Below, in pieces: positions 7,809-17,253 of a DNA stretch of 64,000 bases. The position numbers were made by a program, and so were the translations under genes. This DNA is from a bacterium (GTDB taxonomy: Bacteria; Zhuqueibacterota; Zhuqueibacteria; Residuimicrobiales; Krinioviventaceae), in contig JAKQIY010000034.1 in assembly GCA_029561455.1 (NCBI GenBank), positions 89,139-153,138 of the forward strand. The letters run 5' to 3'. Under the pieces are notes generated by a model, which saw only the letters and a program-made list of their open reading frames with translations, was not told where the DNA came from and did no database searches. Within the stretch, counting starts at the first letter, position 1; each line of letters opens with the position of its first letter.

Positions 7809-10220
7809 ATGATGCAAAATATGAAACCTGTAAATCCCCAAAACGGAAATGGAGCATTTCCCGGCCATTCAATTACTGACCAGAACTCTCAATTCAAGTT
7901 GAATGATTATATCCGGGTTTTTTATAAAGGTCGTTGGGTCATCCTTATCTCATTTTTGTTGGTTATGATAGCGACGGTCTACTATACCTTTACAACCGAA
8001 CCGGTTTATGAAGCCGGCGCCAAGATCATGATCGAACAACAAGCCGGTGTTGGCGAATCATTGTTTGATATTACATCCATGATGAAAAAAGAAACCATGA
8101 TCAATAACCAGGTAGAAATATTAAAAAGCCGTACCCTGGCCGAACAGGTGATAGAAAAATTACGTTCGTCAGAGTATGCGGGCGAATTAAGGATATTGGG
8201 TAATCTACCGGAGGGGGTTAAAGCTAAAAAAGATATTTTGGGATCAATAAAAAGTTTTATTAAAAACATCATCAATAAAGAACAAAATACAGGAATTACT
8301 GAAGAGGATACCTTTAATAGTCAGGTACAGGAATTACGAAATGTTATTAGTATTACTCCAATTCGTAATACCGATATGATAGAAATTAAAATGAGCGCTT
8401 TTTCTCCCAAAGAAGCCGCTTATTTAACCAATGCGGTTGCATCTGTGTATGAAAGCACCAATCAAACTCAAAGTCAGGCTGAAGTAAGGCAGGTAAAAGA
8501 TTTTTTAGAAACGCAGTTAAAAGAATATGAACGCGACCTCACCCAGTCCGAAGAAGATTTAAAAGACTATCGTGAAACCGCCAAAGTCGTGGCGCTGGAT
8601 CAGGAAACCCAGGAGTTGATTTCCAAACTGGCTGAATTTGAAACTTTATATAATGAAGCCAAAACCGACATGGAAGCCGCCAGACAGAGGCTGACTTATA
8701 TTGACGGTCAACTGGATAAACAACAGGTGAACCTGGATATGGAGGCAATTTCCTCCCGGCCTTACCTGGAAGAATTGCGTCGTCAGATTGCTGAAAAGGA
8801 AGTAACTTTACAATCATTAACTGCATCGATGATCATGGTGGGTGTTAATGAAAAAGAAAATATAGATATCCAGTTACAACAAAAGCAAATTGATGCTTTA
8901 AAGCAAAAGTTCAAAGAGGAAGCGACTAAAATTGCCGCTACTGAATTTGTTGATCCTTCCATTTTATCGGGTTCGCTGGTTACCAGTAAAATAGAAGTGG
9001 AAACGGAATTGCAGGCTTTAAAGCCCAAGGTTACTGAACTGGAAAAAATTTTGAAAAGGTATAACAAGCAGCTTGATTCTTTACCTGAGAAAAGCCTTAA
9101 ATTGGCACGACTTGTACGCTCAGCCCAGGTGCAGGAAAAAATTTATATCATGTTGCAGGAAAAGTACCAGGAATCGCGTATCACCGAAGTCGGCCAGCTT
9201 GGAAATGTTCGCATTATAGATTGGGCCAAGGAACCGGAAGAACCGGTAAAACCCAAGAAAAAAGTGAATCTTATCTTAGGATTCTTTTTAGGACTTGGTT
9301 TGGGTATTGGTATTGCCTTTGTAATGGATTACCTGGATAACTCTATTAATACTATGGAAGATGTTGAGCGACTACGCTTACCGCTCATGGCAACTATTCC
9401 ATTTATCAAGCCTGAACAGTCTAATGGCGTTCTTGATAAGATCCTTACGGCCGAAGATGAGGAAGCGCAGGATATTAACGAACGGCTAATTACTCATCTG
9501 AAACCCAAATCTCCAATATCCGAAGCCTACCGGACACTGCGCACCAATATAACATTCACAGCGCCGGATAATCCTAAACAGGTTATAATGGTTACCAGTA
9601 GCGGACCCAAAGAAGGGAAATCCACTTCAATATCAAATTTGGCTATTACCTTTGCGCAAATGGGAACCAGAACATTGCTGATCGATTCGGATCTGCGTCG
9701 CCCAATGTTGCATAAATTGTTTGGTATGGAAAAGCAATCCGGCCTTACCAACATTCTGGTAGGTAAAGATACTCTTGATAAAGCAGTCAAGGAAGTAAAA
9801 CATCTGCCAAATCTTGATATATTGACATGCGGAATTTTACCCCCGAATCCTGCTGAGTTACTTGGCTCCGAGCAGATGAAACAATTATTGATTGAAACCA
9901 AAGCAAAATATGGAATGGTGTTGATTGATACGCCGCCAATTATCGCAGTAACCGATTCTTCTGTGCTTTCTACTATGGTAGATGGCGTCATTCTGGTCAT
10001 TCGTTCCGGTCAAAGCAAACAGGATACTGTAATTCATGCCCTGGAACAACTTCACCGGGTTGAGGCCCCCTTACTTGGTGTTTTATTGAATGGTATCCAG
10101 GTTTCGAATGTATATGGTTCATATTATTATTATAATTATTACCATTACTATTATGGCGCTGATGGAGAAAAGAAAAAGAAAAAAGTCGAACGGCGTAAAC
10201 GGAAAAAGAATGCTTATTAA
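7809..10220 (+). CDS. wzc: Wzc-type polysaccharide co-polymerase / BY-kinase
   Basis: The protein has 803 residues. It has an N-terminal Wzz chain-length domain with a first membrane helix at about 41-63, a long periplasmic coiled-coil region, and a second helix at about 482-506. The cytoplasmic bacterial tyrosine kinase follows: Walker A SSGPKEGKST (about 598), Walker A' LLIDSDLRRP (about 622) and Walker B VLIDTPP (about 703). The C-terminus has a tyrosine cluster (YYYYNYYHYYYG) for trans-autophosphorylation, then a very basic tail. Wzc controls polymer length and couples Wzy polymerisation to export. Proline-rich stretches flank the second helix as usual. Confidence 0.95.
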   Translation: MMQNMKPVNPQNGNGAFPGHSITDQNSQFKLNDYIRVFYKGRWVILISFLLVMIATVYYTFTTEPVYEAGAKIMIEQQAGVGESLFDITSMMKKETMINNQVEILKSRTLAEQVIEKLRSSEYAGELRILGNLPEGVKAKKDILGSIKSFIKNIINKEQNTGITEEDTFNSQVQELRNVISITPIRNTDMIEIKMSAFSPKEAAYLTNAVASVYESTNQTQSQAEVRQVKDFLETQLKEYERDLTQSEEDLKDYRETAKVVALDQETQELISKLAEFETLYNEAKTDMEAARQRLTYIDGQLDKQQVNLDMEAISSRPYLEELRRQIAEKEVTLQSLTASMIMVGVNEKENIDIQLQQKQIDALKQKFKEEATKIAATEFVDPSILSGSLVTSKIEVETELQALKPKVTELEKILKRYNKQLDSLPEKSLKLARLVRSAQVQEKIYIMLQEKYQESRITEVGQLGNVRIIDWAKEPEEPVKPKKKVNLILGFFLGLGLGIGIAFVMDYLDNSINTMEDVERLRLPLMATIPFIKPEQSNGVLDKILTAEDEEAQDINERLITHLKPKSPISEAYRTLRTNITFTAPDNPKQVIMVTSSGPKEGKSTSISNLAITFAQMGTRTLLIDSDLRRPMLHKLFGMEKQSGLTNILVGKDTLDKAVKEVKHLPNLDILTCGILPPNPAELLGSEQMKQLLIETKAKYGMVLIDTPPIIAVTDSSVLSTMVDGVILVIRSGQSKQDTVIHALEQLHRVEAPLLGVLLNGIQVSNVYGSYYYYNYYHYYYGADGEKKKKKVERRKRKKNAY

Positions 10221-10269
10221 TAGAAATTCATATCAATTTTTATTATGAAAAGTGAAGAAAGGGTAAAGT

Positions 10270-11229
10270 ATTAAAAATTTTGCATTAATTGGCGCCGCCG
10301 GTTATATAGCCCCACGCCATCTGAAAGCGATCAAGGAGACCGGTAATCGTCTCGTATGTGCGGTTGATAAAAGCGATTCGGTTGGGATACTGGACAAGTA
10401 TTTTGATGATGTTGATTTTTTTACTGAATTTGAACGATTTGATCGTCACATTGAAATGTTACGGCGACTGGATTCTAATAAAAAAATTGATTATGTAAGC
10501 ATTTGCTCTCCCAATTATTTACATGATGCGCATATTCGCTTTGCCCTGCGCGCCGATGCCGATGCAATTTGTGAAAAACCGCTCATGTTAAATCCCTGGA
10601 ACTGCGACGCTCTTGAAGAAGTTGAAAATCATTTTGGGCATAAAGTCTATAACATACTACAGTTACGTGTGCATCCGGTTATTTTGCAGCTAAAAAATAA
10701 AATTGACCGGCAGAAAGAAAAACGCTATTCTATTGATTTGTCATATATTACTTCACGAGGTAACTGGTATCATTATTCCTGGAAAGGCGATGAAAGTAAA
10801 TCCGGCGGTGTAGCGACCAATATCGGTATCCATTTCTTTGATATGCTGATCTGGATATTCGGTAAGGTTGTCAAGTCGGACGTCCATTATACGGATGAGA
10901 ATAAAGCCGGTGGTTTTATAGAACTTGAAAAAGCCGATGTACGCTGGTTTTTGTCGATTGATAAACATGATCTGCCGGCCGAGGTCCGTAATGCCGGGAA
11001 AACCACTTTTCGCTCTATTACAATGGATAAAGAAGAAATAGAGTTTTCCGATGGTTTTACAGATTTACATACCGTTGTCTATAAAGACATTCTGGATGGC
11101 AAGGGCTATGGTGTATCTGCAGCCCGGCCATCAATAGAACTGGCTTATAATATTCGTCATGCGCAAATAGTTCAATTACACAATAATGAAATTCATCCGT
11201 TTTTAAAAGGCATTATTAAAAATAATTAA
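10270..11229 (+). CDS. wbpB: UDP-GlcNAcA 3-dehydrogenase (WbpB/WlbA), apparent ATT start
   Basis: The protein has 319 residues if read from the ATT at 10270. The N-terminus (then KNFALIGAAGYIAPRHLKAI) is the nucleotide-binding strand typical of WbpB/WlbA, with an in-frame stop at 10264, so no ATG, GTG or TTG can give a full-length product. GAAAGGG lies about 6 nt upstream. The first ATG (10456) would remove the Rossmann motif. Family motifs follow: SICSPNYLH, CEKPL, YITSRGNWY, GVATNIGIHFFDML. The enzyme oxidises C3 of UDP-N-acetylglucosaminuronate before transamination, on the way to 2,3-diamino uronic acids. A true AUU start or a sequencing/mutation ATG-to-ATT change are both possible. Confidence 0.85.
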   Translation: MKNFALIGAAGYIAPRHLKAIKETGNRLVCAVDKSDSVGILDKYFDDVDFFTEFERFDRHIEMLRRLDSNKKIDYVSICSPNYLHDAHIRFALRADADAICEKPLMLNPWNCDALEEVENHFGHKVYNILQLRVHPVILQLKNKIDRQKEKRYSIDLSYITSRGNWYHYSWKGDESKSGGVATNIGIHFFDMLIWIFGKVVKSDVHYTDENKAGGFIELEKADVRWFLSIDKHDLPAEVRNAGKTTFRSITMDKEEIEFSDGFTDLHTVVYKDILDGKGYGVSAARPSIELAYNIRHAQIVQLHNNEIHPFLKGIIKNN

Positions 11230-11265
11230 TATATTGGAACAGGGAATTTCTGGAAGGTAAAGAGT

Positions 11266-12201
11266 ATGGCACTGTACCTGGTAACCGGTGGCGCCGGATT
11301 TATCGGTTCAAATATTGTAGAAGAGCTTGTAAGAAGAGGAGAAAAAGTCCGGGTTTTGGATAATTTTGCCACTGGTAAACGTGAGAACCTTGTTCCTTTC
11401 ATGGAAAAAATTGAATTGATCGAAGGTGATATTCGCAGTTATCACATTGTCCGTGAAGCCGTGCAGGGTGTTGATTTTATCTTACACCAGGCCGCCTTAC
11501 CCTCGGTACCGCGCTCGATCAAAGACCCCATCACCACCAATGAAGTGAACGTTACCGGCGTTCTGCACATACTCGACGCCGCTAAAGACGCCAAAGTAAA
11601 ACGCGTGGTATTTGCCTCTTCATCATCCATTTACGGCGATGTCGATGTGCTGCCCAAAACCGAGGATATGCTGCCCAGACCGTTGTCTCCCTATGCAGTT
11701 TCCAAGTATTCTGGCGAAAGATATTGCCAGGTATTTAACAAATTATATGGACTCGAAACGGTTTGTTTACGTTATTTTAATGTATTTGGCCCGCGCCAGG
11801 ACCCATCTTCCCAATATTCCGCGGTCATTCCCAAGTTTATTAAAACCATCAAATCAGGAGAATCGCCGGTTATTTTTGGCGATGGCGAGCAGTCCCGCGA
11901 TTTTACCTTTATTGAAAATGTGGTGCAGGCAAACCTACTGGCCTGTGAAAAGAGCGATGAAGATATTACCGGCGAAGTTTTTAACATTGCCTGCGGCAAG
12001 CGGGTAACTGTGAATGAAATGGTTAAATCGATAAAAAAATTACTCAACTCGGATGTGGAGATTAAATACAATAAACAGCGTATGGGCGATGTAAAACATT
12101 CACTGGCCAACATTGGCAAAGCGCAGCAATTCCTCGGTTACCGTGTCCTGGTCGATTTTAATGAAGGTTTGAAACGACTTATTCAATCATTTAAATTTTA
12201 A
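11266..12201 (+). CDS. UDP-glucose/UDP-GlcNAc 4-epimerase-like SDR
   Basis: The protein has 311 residues. It is an extended SDR: NAD-binding GGAGFIG at residues 8-14, LDNFATGKR (an NAD-selecting loop), HQAALPSVPRSI, and active-site SSSSIYGD with YAVSK (Tyr about 143). The RYFNVFGPRQDP and FTFIENVVQA motifs match the WbpP/GalE group of UDP-hexose 4-epimerases. It probably interconverts UDP-GlcNAc and UDP-GalNAc, or the uronic acid forms, for the repeat unit. It follows wbpB with a 36-bp gap and a GGAAGG ribosome-binding site. Confidence 0.85.
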   Translation: MALYLVTGGAGFIGSNIVEELVRRGEKVRVLDNFATGKRENLVPFMEKIELIEGDIRSYHIVREAVQGVDFILHQAALPSVPRSIKDPITTNEVNVTGVLHILDAAKDAKVKRVVFASSSSIYGDVDVLPKTEDMLPRPLSPYAVSKYSGERYCQVFNKLYGLETVCLRYFNVFGPRQDPSSQYSAVIPKFIKTIKSGESPVIFGDGEQSRDFTFIENVVQANLLACEKSDEDITGEVFNIACGKRVTVNEMVKSIKKLLNSDVEIKYNKQRMGDVKHSLANIGKAQQFLGYRVLVDFNEGLKRLIQSFKF

Positions 12202-12207
12202 AAAATT

Positions 12208-13656
12208 ATGAAAAGATATAAATATATTACAATAGCGTTTTTTCTACTTTGTGGAATGATTACACTTTTTTCATGCACAAAAAACCTGACCGATGCTGAA
12301 ACATTCATCATTTCCGGCCTAGTTACCCTGGATGCGGAAAGCGATTTCAGCGATATAACAGTAGCATTATACGCCCCGGTTACTCCCGATACGGCTATTG
12401 CCAATACCTATAAGCGTTTTCCTGCTGTGGGTTTTGAATTGACACAAGCCGTATTGTTTGATCACCGCCAGGCTAACCCGGTTTACACCACCAAAACCGA
12501 TAAAGAAGGCAAATACAATTTTTCGGGTTTACCTGGCGGAGAATACAACCTGGTTGCATTGAAAGAAGGATTTGGTTGGCGGTATTTATATAATATCAAC
12601 AATAATACTCAACCTGAAGCGATCAAGTTATTACCCGAAATTGAAGTGCAGGGCACTCTTGATCTGTACACAATTTGGGATGCGTACCAACATGTGATCG
12701 TAAAAGGTGATGTGATAGTACCTGACGGCGGACTGCTGATGATCGACAAAGGTGTTGTGGTGAGATTCTTTGGCTATTATGGGTTCGAGGTGCGTGGTCA
12801 GATTAAGACAAATGGCGATGCCGTGAGTTTTATTGTCTTTACCGGTAGTACACTGATGAATGAAACTCTTGTCTGGAACGGCATCAGATTTTCCGGAACC
12901 GATAATTTGACTTTTAATTACATCAAGCTGGGTAACAGCACCACCGGTATATCGTTTAAAGACGCCAAGAATATACAATTTAATAATAGTTACCTGTTCA
13001 AAAATAAATATGAAGCCTTTTCTGCATCGCAATGTAACAATGTTAATTTTACAAACAATATTTGTGTGGACAATGAAAAAGGATTATTCATACAAAGTTG
13101 CGAATCAGTACTGGTAGAAAAGAATATTTTTATTGACAACAAAGAAGGTTTTGAAAATGAAGCAACTGCTGCACAGATAAAAAATAATTACTTGGCGAAT
13201 AGTGAAGTCGGGTTACATGTGCAGTTCCGGCCGAGTCCGATAATACAAAATAATCAATTTAGCAATAATGGGAAAGGGATGTTTTGTGCTGGCTCCGATC
13301 CGGAGGTTGTAAATAACAATTTTTACAAAAATATACAGGCCATTAATCTCGGTATTGAGTATAATAGTACAGATTCACAACCTCCAGTAAATCATAACAA
13401 TTTCCTGGCAAATGACTATACTTTTTTTATTAACGGATATCCCGGTAGTACTAATATTAAGGATATTGATGGTAAAAATAATTATTGGGGAACTGTAATT
13501 ATTGAAGATATTACAAGATTGATTTGGGATAAATATGATATTACTACCCTTCCATTATATATTGGTGAGGTGTTTTATCAACCATTTGAAAATCTTTTAT
13601 TTCTTCTGCTGGTATTCAAAGTTATCGTTGAAATTATTACGGTTATAATTCCATAA
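12208..13656 (+). CDS. Lipoprotein with carboxypeptidase-like and right-handed beta-helix repeats
   Basis: The protein has 482 residues. It has a lipoprotein signal with lipobox LFSC (Cys23). Residues about 85-135 form a carboxypeptidase-regulatory-like domain (DKEGKYNFSGLPGGEYNLVALKEG, shown here as separate motifs KYNFSGL and GEYNLV). From about 230 to 420 come short repeats rich in Asn/Ile/Phe (for example NNVNFTNNICVDN and VEKNIFIDNKEG), the pattern of a NosD/PbH1-type right-handed parallel beta-helix. The last about 20 residues are hydrophobic (LLFLLLVFKVIVEIITVIIP). Such folds bind or cleave polysaccharides, so a surface role in handling the polymer is plausible; no catalytic residue set is visible. 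Confidence 0.8.
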   Translation: MKRYKYITIAFFLLCGMITLFSCTKNLTDAETFIISGLVTLDAESDFSDITVALYAPVTPDTAIANTYKRFPAVGFELTQAVLFDHRQANPVYTTKTDKEGKYNFSGLPGGEYNLVALKEGFGWRYLYNINNNTQPEAIKLLPEIEVQGTLDLYTIWDAYQHVIVKGDVIVPDGGLLMIDKGVVVRFFGYYGFEVRGQIKTNGDAVSFIVFTGSTLMNETLVWNGIRFSGTDNLTFNYIKLGNSTTGISFKDAKNIQFNNSYLFKNKYEAFSASQCNNVNFTNNICVDNEKGLFIQSCESVLVEKNIFIDNKEGFENEATAAQIKNNYLANSEVGLHVQFRPSPIIQNNQFSNNGKGMFCAGSDPEVVNNNFYKNIQAINLGIEYNSTDSQPPVNHNNFLANDYTFFINGYPGSTNIKDIDGKNNYWGTVIIEDITRLIWDKYDITTLPLYIGEVFYQPFENLLFLLLVFKVIVEIITVIIP

Positions 13657-13718
13657 AGTAAAATTTTTTGATTTTTTTGTAAACCACTTTATAATAATAT
13701 CATGTAAATACAGGGAAT

Positions 13719-15878
13719 ATGATACAAGCGATTATTAAAAAGGGGCAGGTTATTTCAGAAACTATTCCGGCGCCGATGGTTTCCCCCAATTCGGTTTTAA
13801 TTAAAGTTGTTAATAGTTGTATTTCCGCAGGGACCGAAGTAAGTGGTATGATGGCTGCACGCCAATCTTTCATTCAAAAGACCCTCATGCAACCGGAGAA
13901 GATTCAAAAAGCTGTTAATAAAATCAAATCTGATGGCTTTAATTATGTTTATAGACAAGTCAGAGGGATGGCGGTTCAGGAAAAGCAAAAAGCAGAAACA
14001 GGCGCACCAACGGGTTATTCTATCGCCGGAATTGTATTAGCCGTCGGCGAAGCGGTCACCAAATTTAAACCGGGTGATCATGTGGCTGCTGCTGGCGCCG
14101 GTTTTGCCAATCATGCAGAATATGTCGATGTCCCGGAAAACCTGGTCATTCCAATGCCTGTCGATATGAGTTTTGTAGATGCATCTACAGTAACTTTGGG
14201 CGGAATAGCCATGCAAGGAGTGCGGCGGGCAGATCTTAAATTGGGGGAATTTTGTGTTGTTATCGGCGCGGGAATTCTGGGTTTATTAGCTATTCAAATA
14301 CTGCGCATTTCCGGTATACGTGTAATTGCTCTTGATTTTAGTAATAACAGATTGTCGGTTGCCCAAAGTTTCGGGGTTGAAAATACTATTAATCCCGCTA
14401 ACGAGAATCCGGTTAAAGCTGTGGAAAATATTACGGGGGGATATGGTACCGATGCTGTTTTATTTACAGCTGCAACCTCTGATAATAATGCTTTGTCTCA
14501 GGCTTTCAAGATGTGTAAAAAGAAAGGAAAAGTCATTCTTGTTGGTGTAGCCGGTAATGAAGTTAAAAGAGATGATATGTATCAAAAGGAATTAGATTTT
14601 TTAATATCCACTTCTTATGGTCCTGGACGGTATGATAAAAATTATGAGGAAAAAGGTCTTGATTATCCTTACGCTTATATCAGATGGACTGAAAATCGAA
14701 ACATGCAGGAATATCTCCGTTTAGTTAATTCCAGACAAATTGTTTTAGACAAGATGATCAATGCTATTTATCCAATTGAAAAAGTTACAGACGCTTTTGC
14801 AGCTTTGAGCGCCCCAGACAACAAACCATTGATGGTTATATTGGATTATGGAAAAATTGAACAGGAACTGATTAATTATAAAAACCATACCCGGAAAATA
14901 TCAATTAATTCTGAACCGGTTAATAAGGATGTTATTAATGTTGCACTCATCGGCGCCGGTGGTTTTGCTTCCACTTTTCATTTGCCCAATATTGAAAAAT
15001 TAAATAAAAAATTCCGGTTACAAGCAGTGATGGATCAATCGGGATTAAAAGCGAAAAATATTGCAGAAAAATTTAATGCCGGATATGCCACTACCAATAT
15101 TGAAGAGATATTATCGGATAGTGATGTGGATTTGGTCATGATCTGTACACGGCATGACAGTCATGCACCCTTGACACTCCAGGCTCTACATGCCGGAAAA
15201 CATGTTTTTGTTGAAAAACCCCTTGCTACTAATCAAAACGAACTGGATGGTATTGTCACTTATTATCAATCCCTGCAAAATACTTTAATCAAACCGAACC
15301 TGATGGTAGGATTTAACCGGCGTTTCAGTAAATATGCCCTTGAAATAAAAAAACATGTCGATAAACGGATTAATCCACTATTTATTCATTACCGAATGAA
15401 TGCCGGGTATTTACCATTGGATCATTGGGTTCATGAAAACGGCGGGCGCATGGTTGGTGAAATGTGCCATATCATCGATCTAATGTCTTTTCTAACCAAT
15501 TCCGTCGTTGAAAGTATCAATTGTGAATCATTGTATCCTGTTAATAACAAGTTCAGTGATAAAGACAATAAATCAATTACCCTAAAATACAAAGACGGTT
15601 CAATTTGTAGTATAGACTATTTTGCCGTTGGCAGTACGAAATTCCCCAAAGAGTACATGGAAGTACACTTTGATGAAAAAACAATCATTATGGATGATTA
15701 CAAATCATTGCAATCCTTTGGTTTTCAGATTAATAATATTACGTCCAGGACCAGTGAAAAAGGCCATTTTGAAGAACTGGAAGCTCTTTATCAGATTTTA
15801 AAAACCGGCAATATGATAACTTTTATTGATTTTCAGGATATGGTCAGAACAACTGAAATTACTTTTTTGATTAGTTGA
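13719..15878 (+). CDS. Bi-domain oxidoreductase (alcohol dehydrogenase + Gfo/Idh/MocA)
   Basis: The protein has 719 residues. Residues 1 to about 390 are a medium-chain alcohol-dehydrogenase-like domain (GDHVAAAGAGFANHAEY, then VIGAGILGLLAIQI). Residues about 400-719 are a Gfo/Idh/MocA domain (ALIGAGGFAST, CTRHDSHAPL, HVFVEKPLA, GFNRRFS). This fused protein is known from polysaccharide loci, often with heparinase II/III and glycosyltransferases, as here. It probably performs coupled redox chemistry on a sugar or sugar nucleotide; the exact reaction is not known to me. The downstream gene starts 3 bp after its stop. Confidence 0.9.
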   Translation: MIQAIIKKGQVISETIPAPMVSPNSVLIKVVNSCISAGTEVSGMMAARQSFIQKTLMQPEKIQKAVNKIKSDGFNYVYRQVRGMAVQEKQKAETGAPTGYSIAGIVLAVGEAVTKFKPGDHVAAAGAGFANHAEYVDVPENLVIPMPVDMSFVDASTVTLGGIAMQGVRRADLKLGEFCVVIGAGILGLLAIQILRISGIRVIALDFSNNRLSVAQSFGVENTINPANENPVKAVENITGGYGTDAVLFTAATSDNNALSQAFKMCKKKGKVILVGVAGNEVKRDDMYQKELDFLISTSYGPGRYDKNYEEKGLDYPYAYIRWTENRNMQEYLRLVNSRQIVLDKMINAIYPIEKVTDAFAALSAPDNKPLMVILDYGKIEQELINYKNHTRKISINSEPVNKDVINVALIGAGGFASTFHLPNIEKLNKKFRLQAVMDQSGLKAKNIAEKFNAGYATTNIEEILSDSDVDLVMICTRHDSHAPLTLQALHAGKHVFVEKPLATNQNELDGIVTYYQSLQNTLIKPNLMVGFNRRFSKYALEIKKHVDKRINPLFIHYRMNAGYLPLDHWVHENGGRMVGEMCHIIDLMSFLTNSVVESINCESLYPVNNKFSDKDNKSITLKYKDGSICSIDYFAVGSTKFPKEYMEVHFDEKTIIMDDYKSLQSFGFQINNITSRTSEKGHFEELEALYQILKTGNMITFIDFQDMVRTTEITFLIS

Positions 15879-15881
15879 TTA

Positions 15882-17252
15882 ATGAAAAATACCCTTTTAA
15901 AAAATAATTTTTCACGTTACTTGTATTCCCGATTACCGCAGCAATTTTATCCTGGTTATTATACATATAAAAAGTTCAGGTCGTTAATTTCTGCTACCGA
16001 AAAAAGTTCAGATGCACAAATTAATGAATTTCAATATTTTCATTTAAAAAAAATTATTAATTACACATGGAGCCATGTTTGTGGTTATCGTGAATTATGG
16101 GAAGAAAATAATTTTAATCCGGAAAAGTTAAAATCCATCGAGGATATCCAGCTAATTCCCTTTATAACTAAAGAACTGTTGCGCGATAATCTGGACAAGT
16201 TTACAAATAAAAATTTAAAAAGTATCAAGTATTGCACTACCGGTGGTTCTACCGCCATACCATTTGGTTTTTATGAACAAAGAGACAATCAGTATATTGA
16301 AAATGCTTTTATATTTGATATCTGGAACCGCAAGAATAATAAATTAAAGTTAAATACATTGACGACTATTTTACGAGGGGCAAAAATTGATAATGGTTAC
16401 CATTATAATCCCAGGTCCGGGTTAATTTTATCAAGTTATGATCTAAACCCAGATAATGTAAAACTATATATACAACAAATTGAAAAATATAAAACTCTTT
16501 TTTTTCAGGCGTACCCCTCTGCCATTTATTTACTTGCTAAAATAATGCAGGATAACAATCTAAAATTAAAACATAAATTCAAATCATTAATGCTTGGCTC
16601 AGAACCGCTCTATGAGTTTCAAAGGGAACTCTTGAATAAAATTTTTAATACTGCAATTTCTCATTGGTACGGTCATGCTGAAAAAGTTGTATTGGCCGGT
16701 AATTGTGAGTATAATGATTATTTTCACATTTTCCCTCAGTATGGGATAACAGAAATTTTAGGCAGTGAAAATCAACCGGTTACTGATGGTAATGTAGGCG
16801 AACTAGTTGGAACCGGATTTTGGAATTTTGCTACCCCATTCATACGCTATAGAACTAAAGATTTTGCTGAATTGGCGGGGAAAAAATGCCCGCAATGTCA
16901 CAGGAATTACCGGCTTTTAAAAAAGGTAGATGGTAGAGCACAGGAATTTATTATTAGCAAGTCCGGCAAATTGATCTCTATGACCGCGATCAATATGCAT
17001 GATGATATTTTTGATGATCTGTTACAGTTTCGTTTTTACCAGGATACCAGGGGCGTAGTAGCTTTTCAGTATGTTCCCAAACACCCTGGAAAAGTGCGGG
17101 TTGAACGAATTTATAACGGATTAAAAGCCAAGCTGACTGATTTTGATTTATCATTAAATCAAGTTACGGAAATTCCCAGAACTGGAAATGGCAAATTACG
17201 TTTTCTCGATCAAAAACTTTCATTACAAAATTGGGGTTTCCCTTTAGGTTGA
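15882..17252 (+). CDS. CapK-like adenylate-forming enzyme (phenylacetate-CoA ligase family), copy 1
   Basis: The protein has 456 residues. The ATP-binding P-loop is TTGGSTAIPFGFY, and later motifs include WYGHAEKV, TDGNVGELVGTG, FIRYRTKD, a CPQCHRNY zinc-like pair, VDGRAQEFI, and near the end EIPRTGNGKLRFL with the Lys typical of the C-terminal lid. The family activates a carboxylate as acyl-AMP; in capsule loci (CapK) the substrate is undefined. It lies in a tight run with the bi-domain oxidoreductase and the DUF362 gene (gaps of 3 and 1 bp), so these probably act together. A second, diverged copy lies at 32327. Confidence 0.88.
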   Translation: MKNTLLKNNFSRYLYSRLPQQFYPGYYTYKKFRSLISATEKSSDAQINEFQYFHLKKIINYTWSHVCGYRELWEENNFNPEKLKSIEDIQLIPFITKELLRDNLDKFTNKNLKSIKYCTTGGSTAIPFGFYEQRDNQYIENAFIFDIWNRKNNKLKLNTLTTILRGAKIDNGYHYNPRSGLILSSYDLNPDNVKLYIQQIEKYKTLFFQAYPSAIYLLAKIMQDNNLKLKHKFKSLMLGSEPLYEFQRELLNKIFNTAISHWYGHAEKVVLAGNCEYNDYFHIFPQYGITEILGSENQPVTDGNVGELVGTGFWNFATPFIRYRTKDFAELAGKKCPQCHRNYRLLKKVDGRAQEFIISKSGKLISMTAINMHDDIFDDLLQFRFYQDTRGVVAFQYVPKHPGKVRVERIYNGLKAKLTDFDLSLNQVTEIPRTGNGKLRFLDQKLSLQNWGFPLG

Positions 17253-17253
17253 T

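Noticed and set aside
10456..11229. Starting the WbpB gene at the ATG at 10456
   Set aside because: It would drop the first 62 residues including the NAD-binding loop, and WbpB/WlbA sequence clearly continues upstream to 10270.
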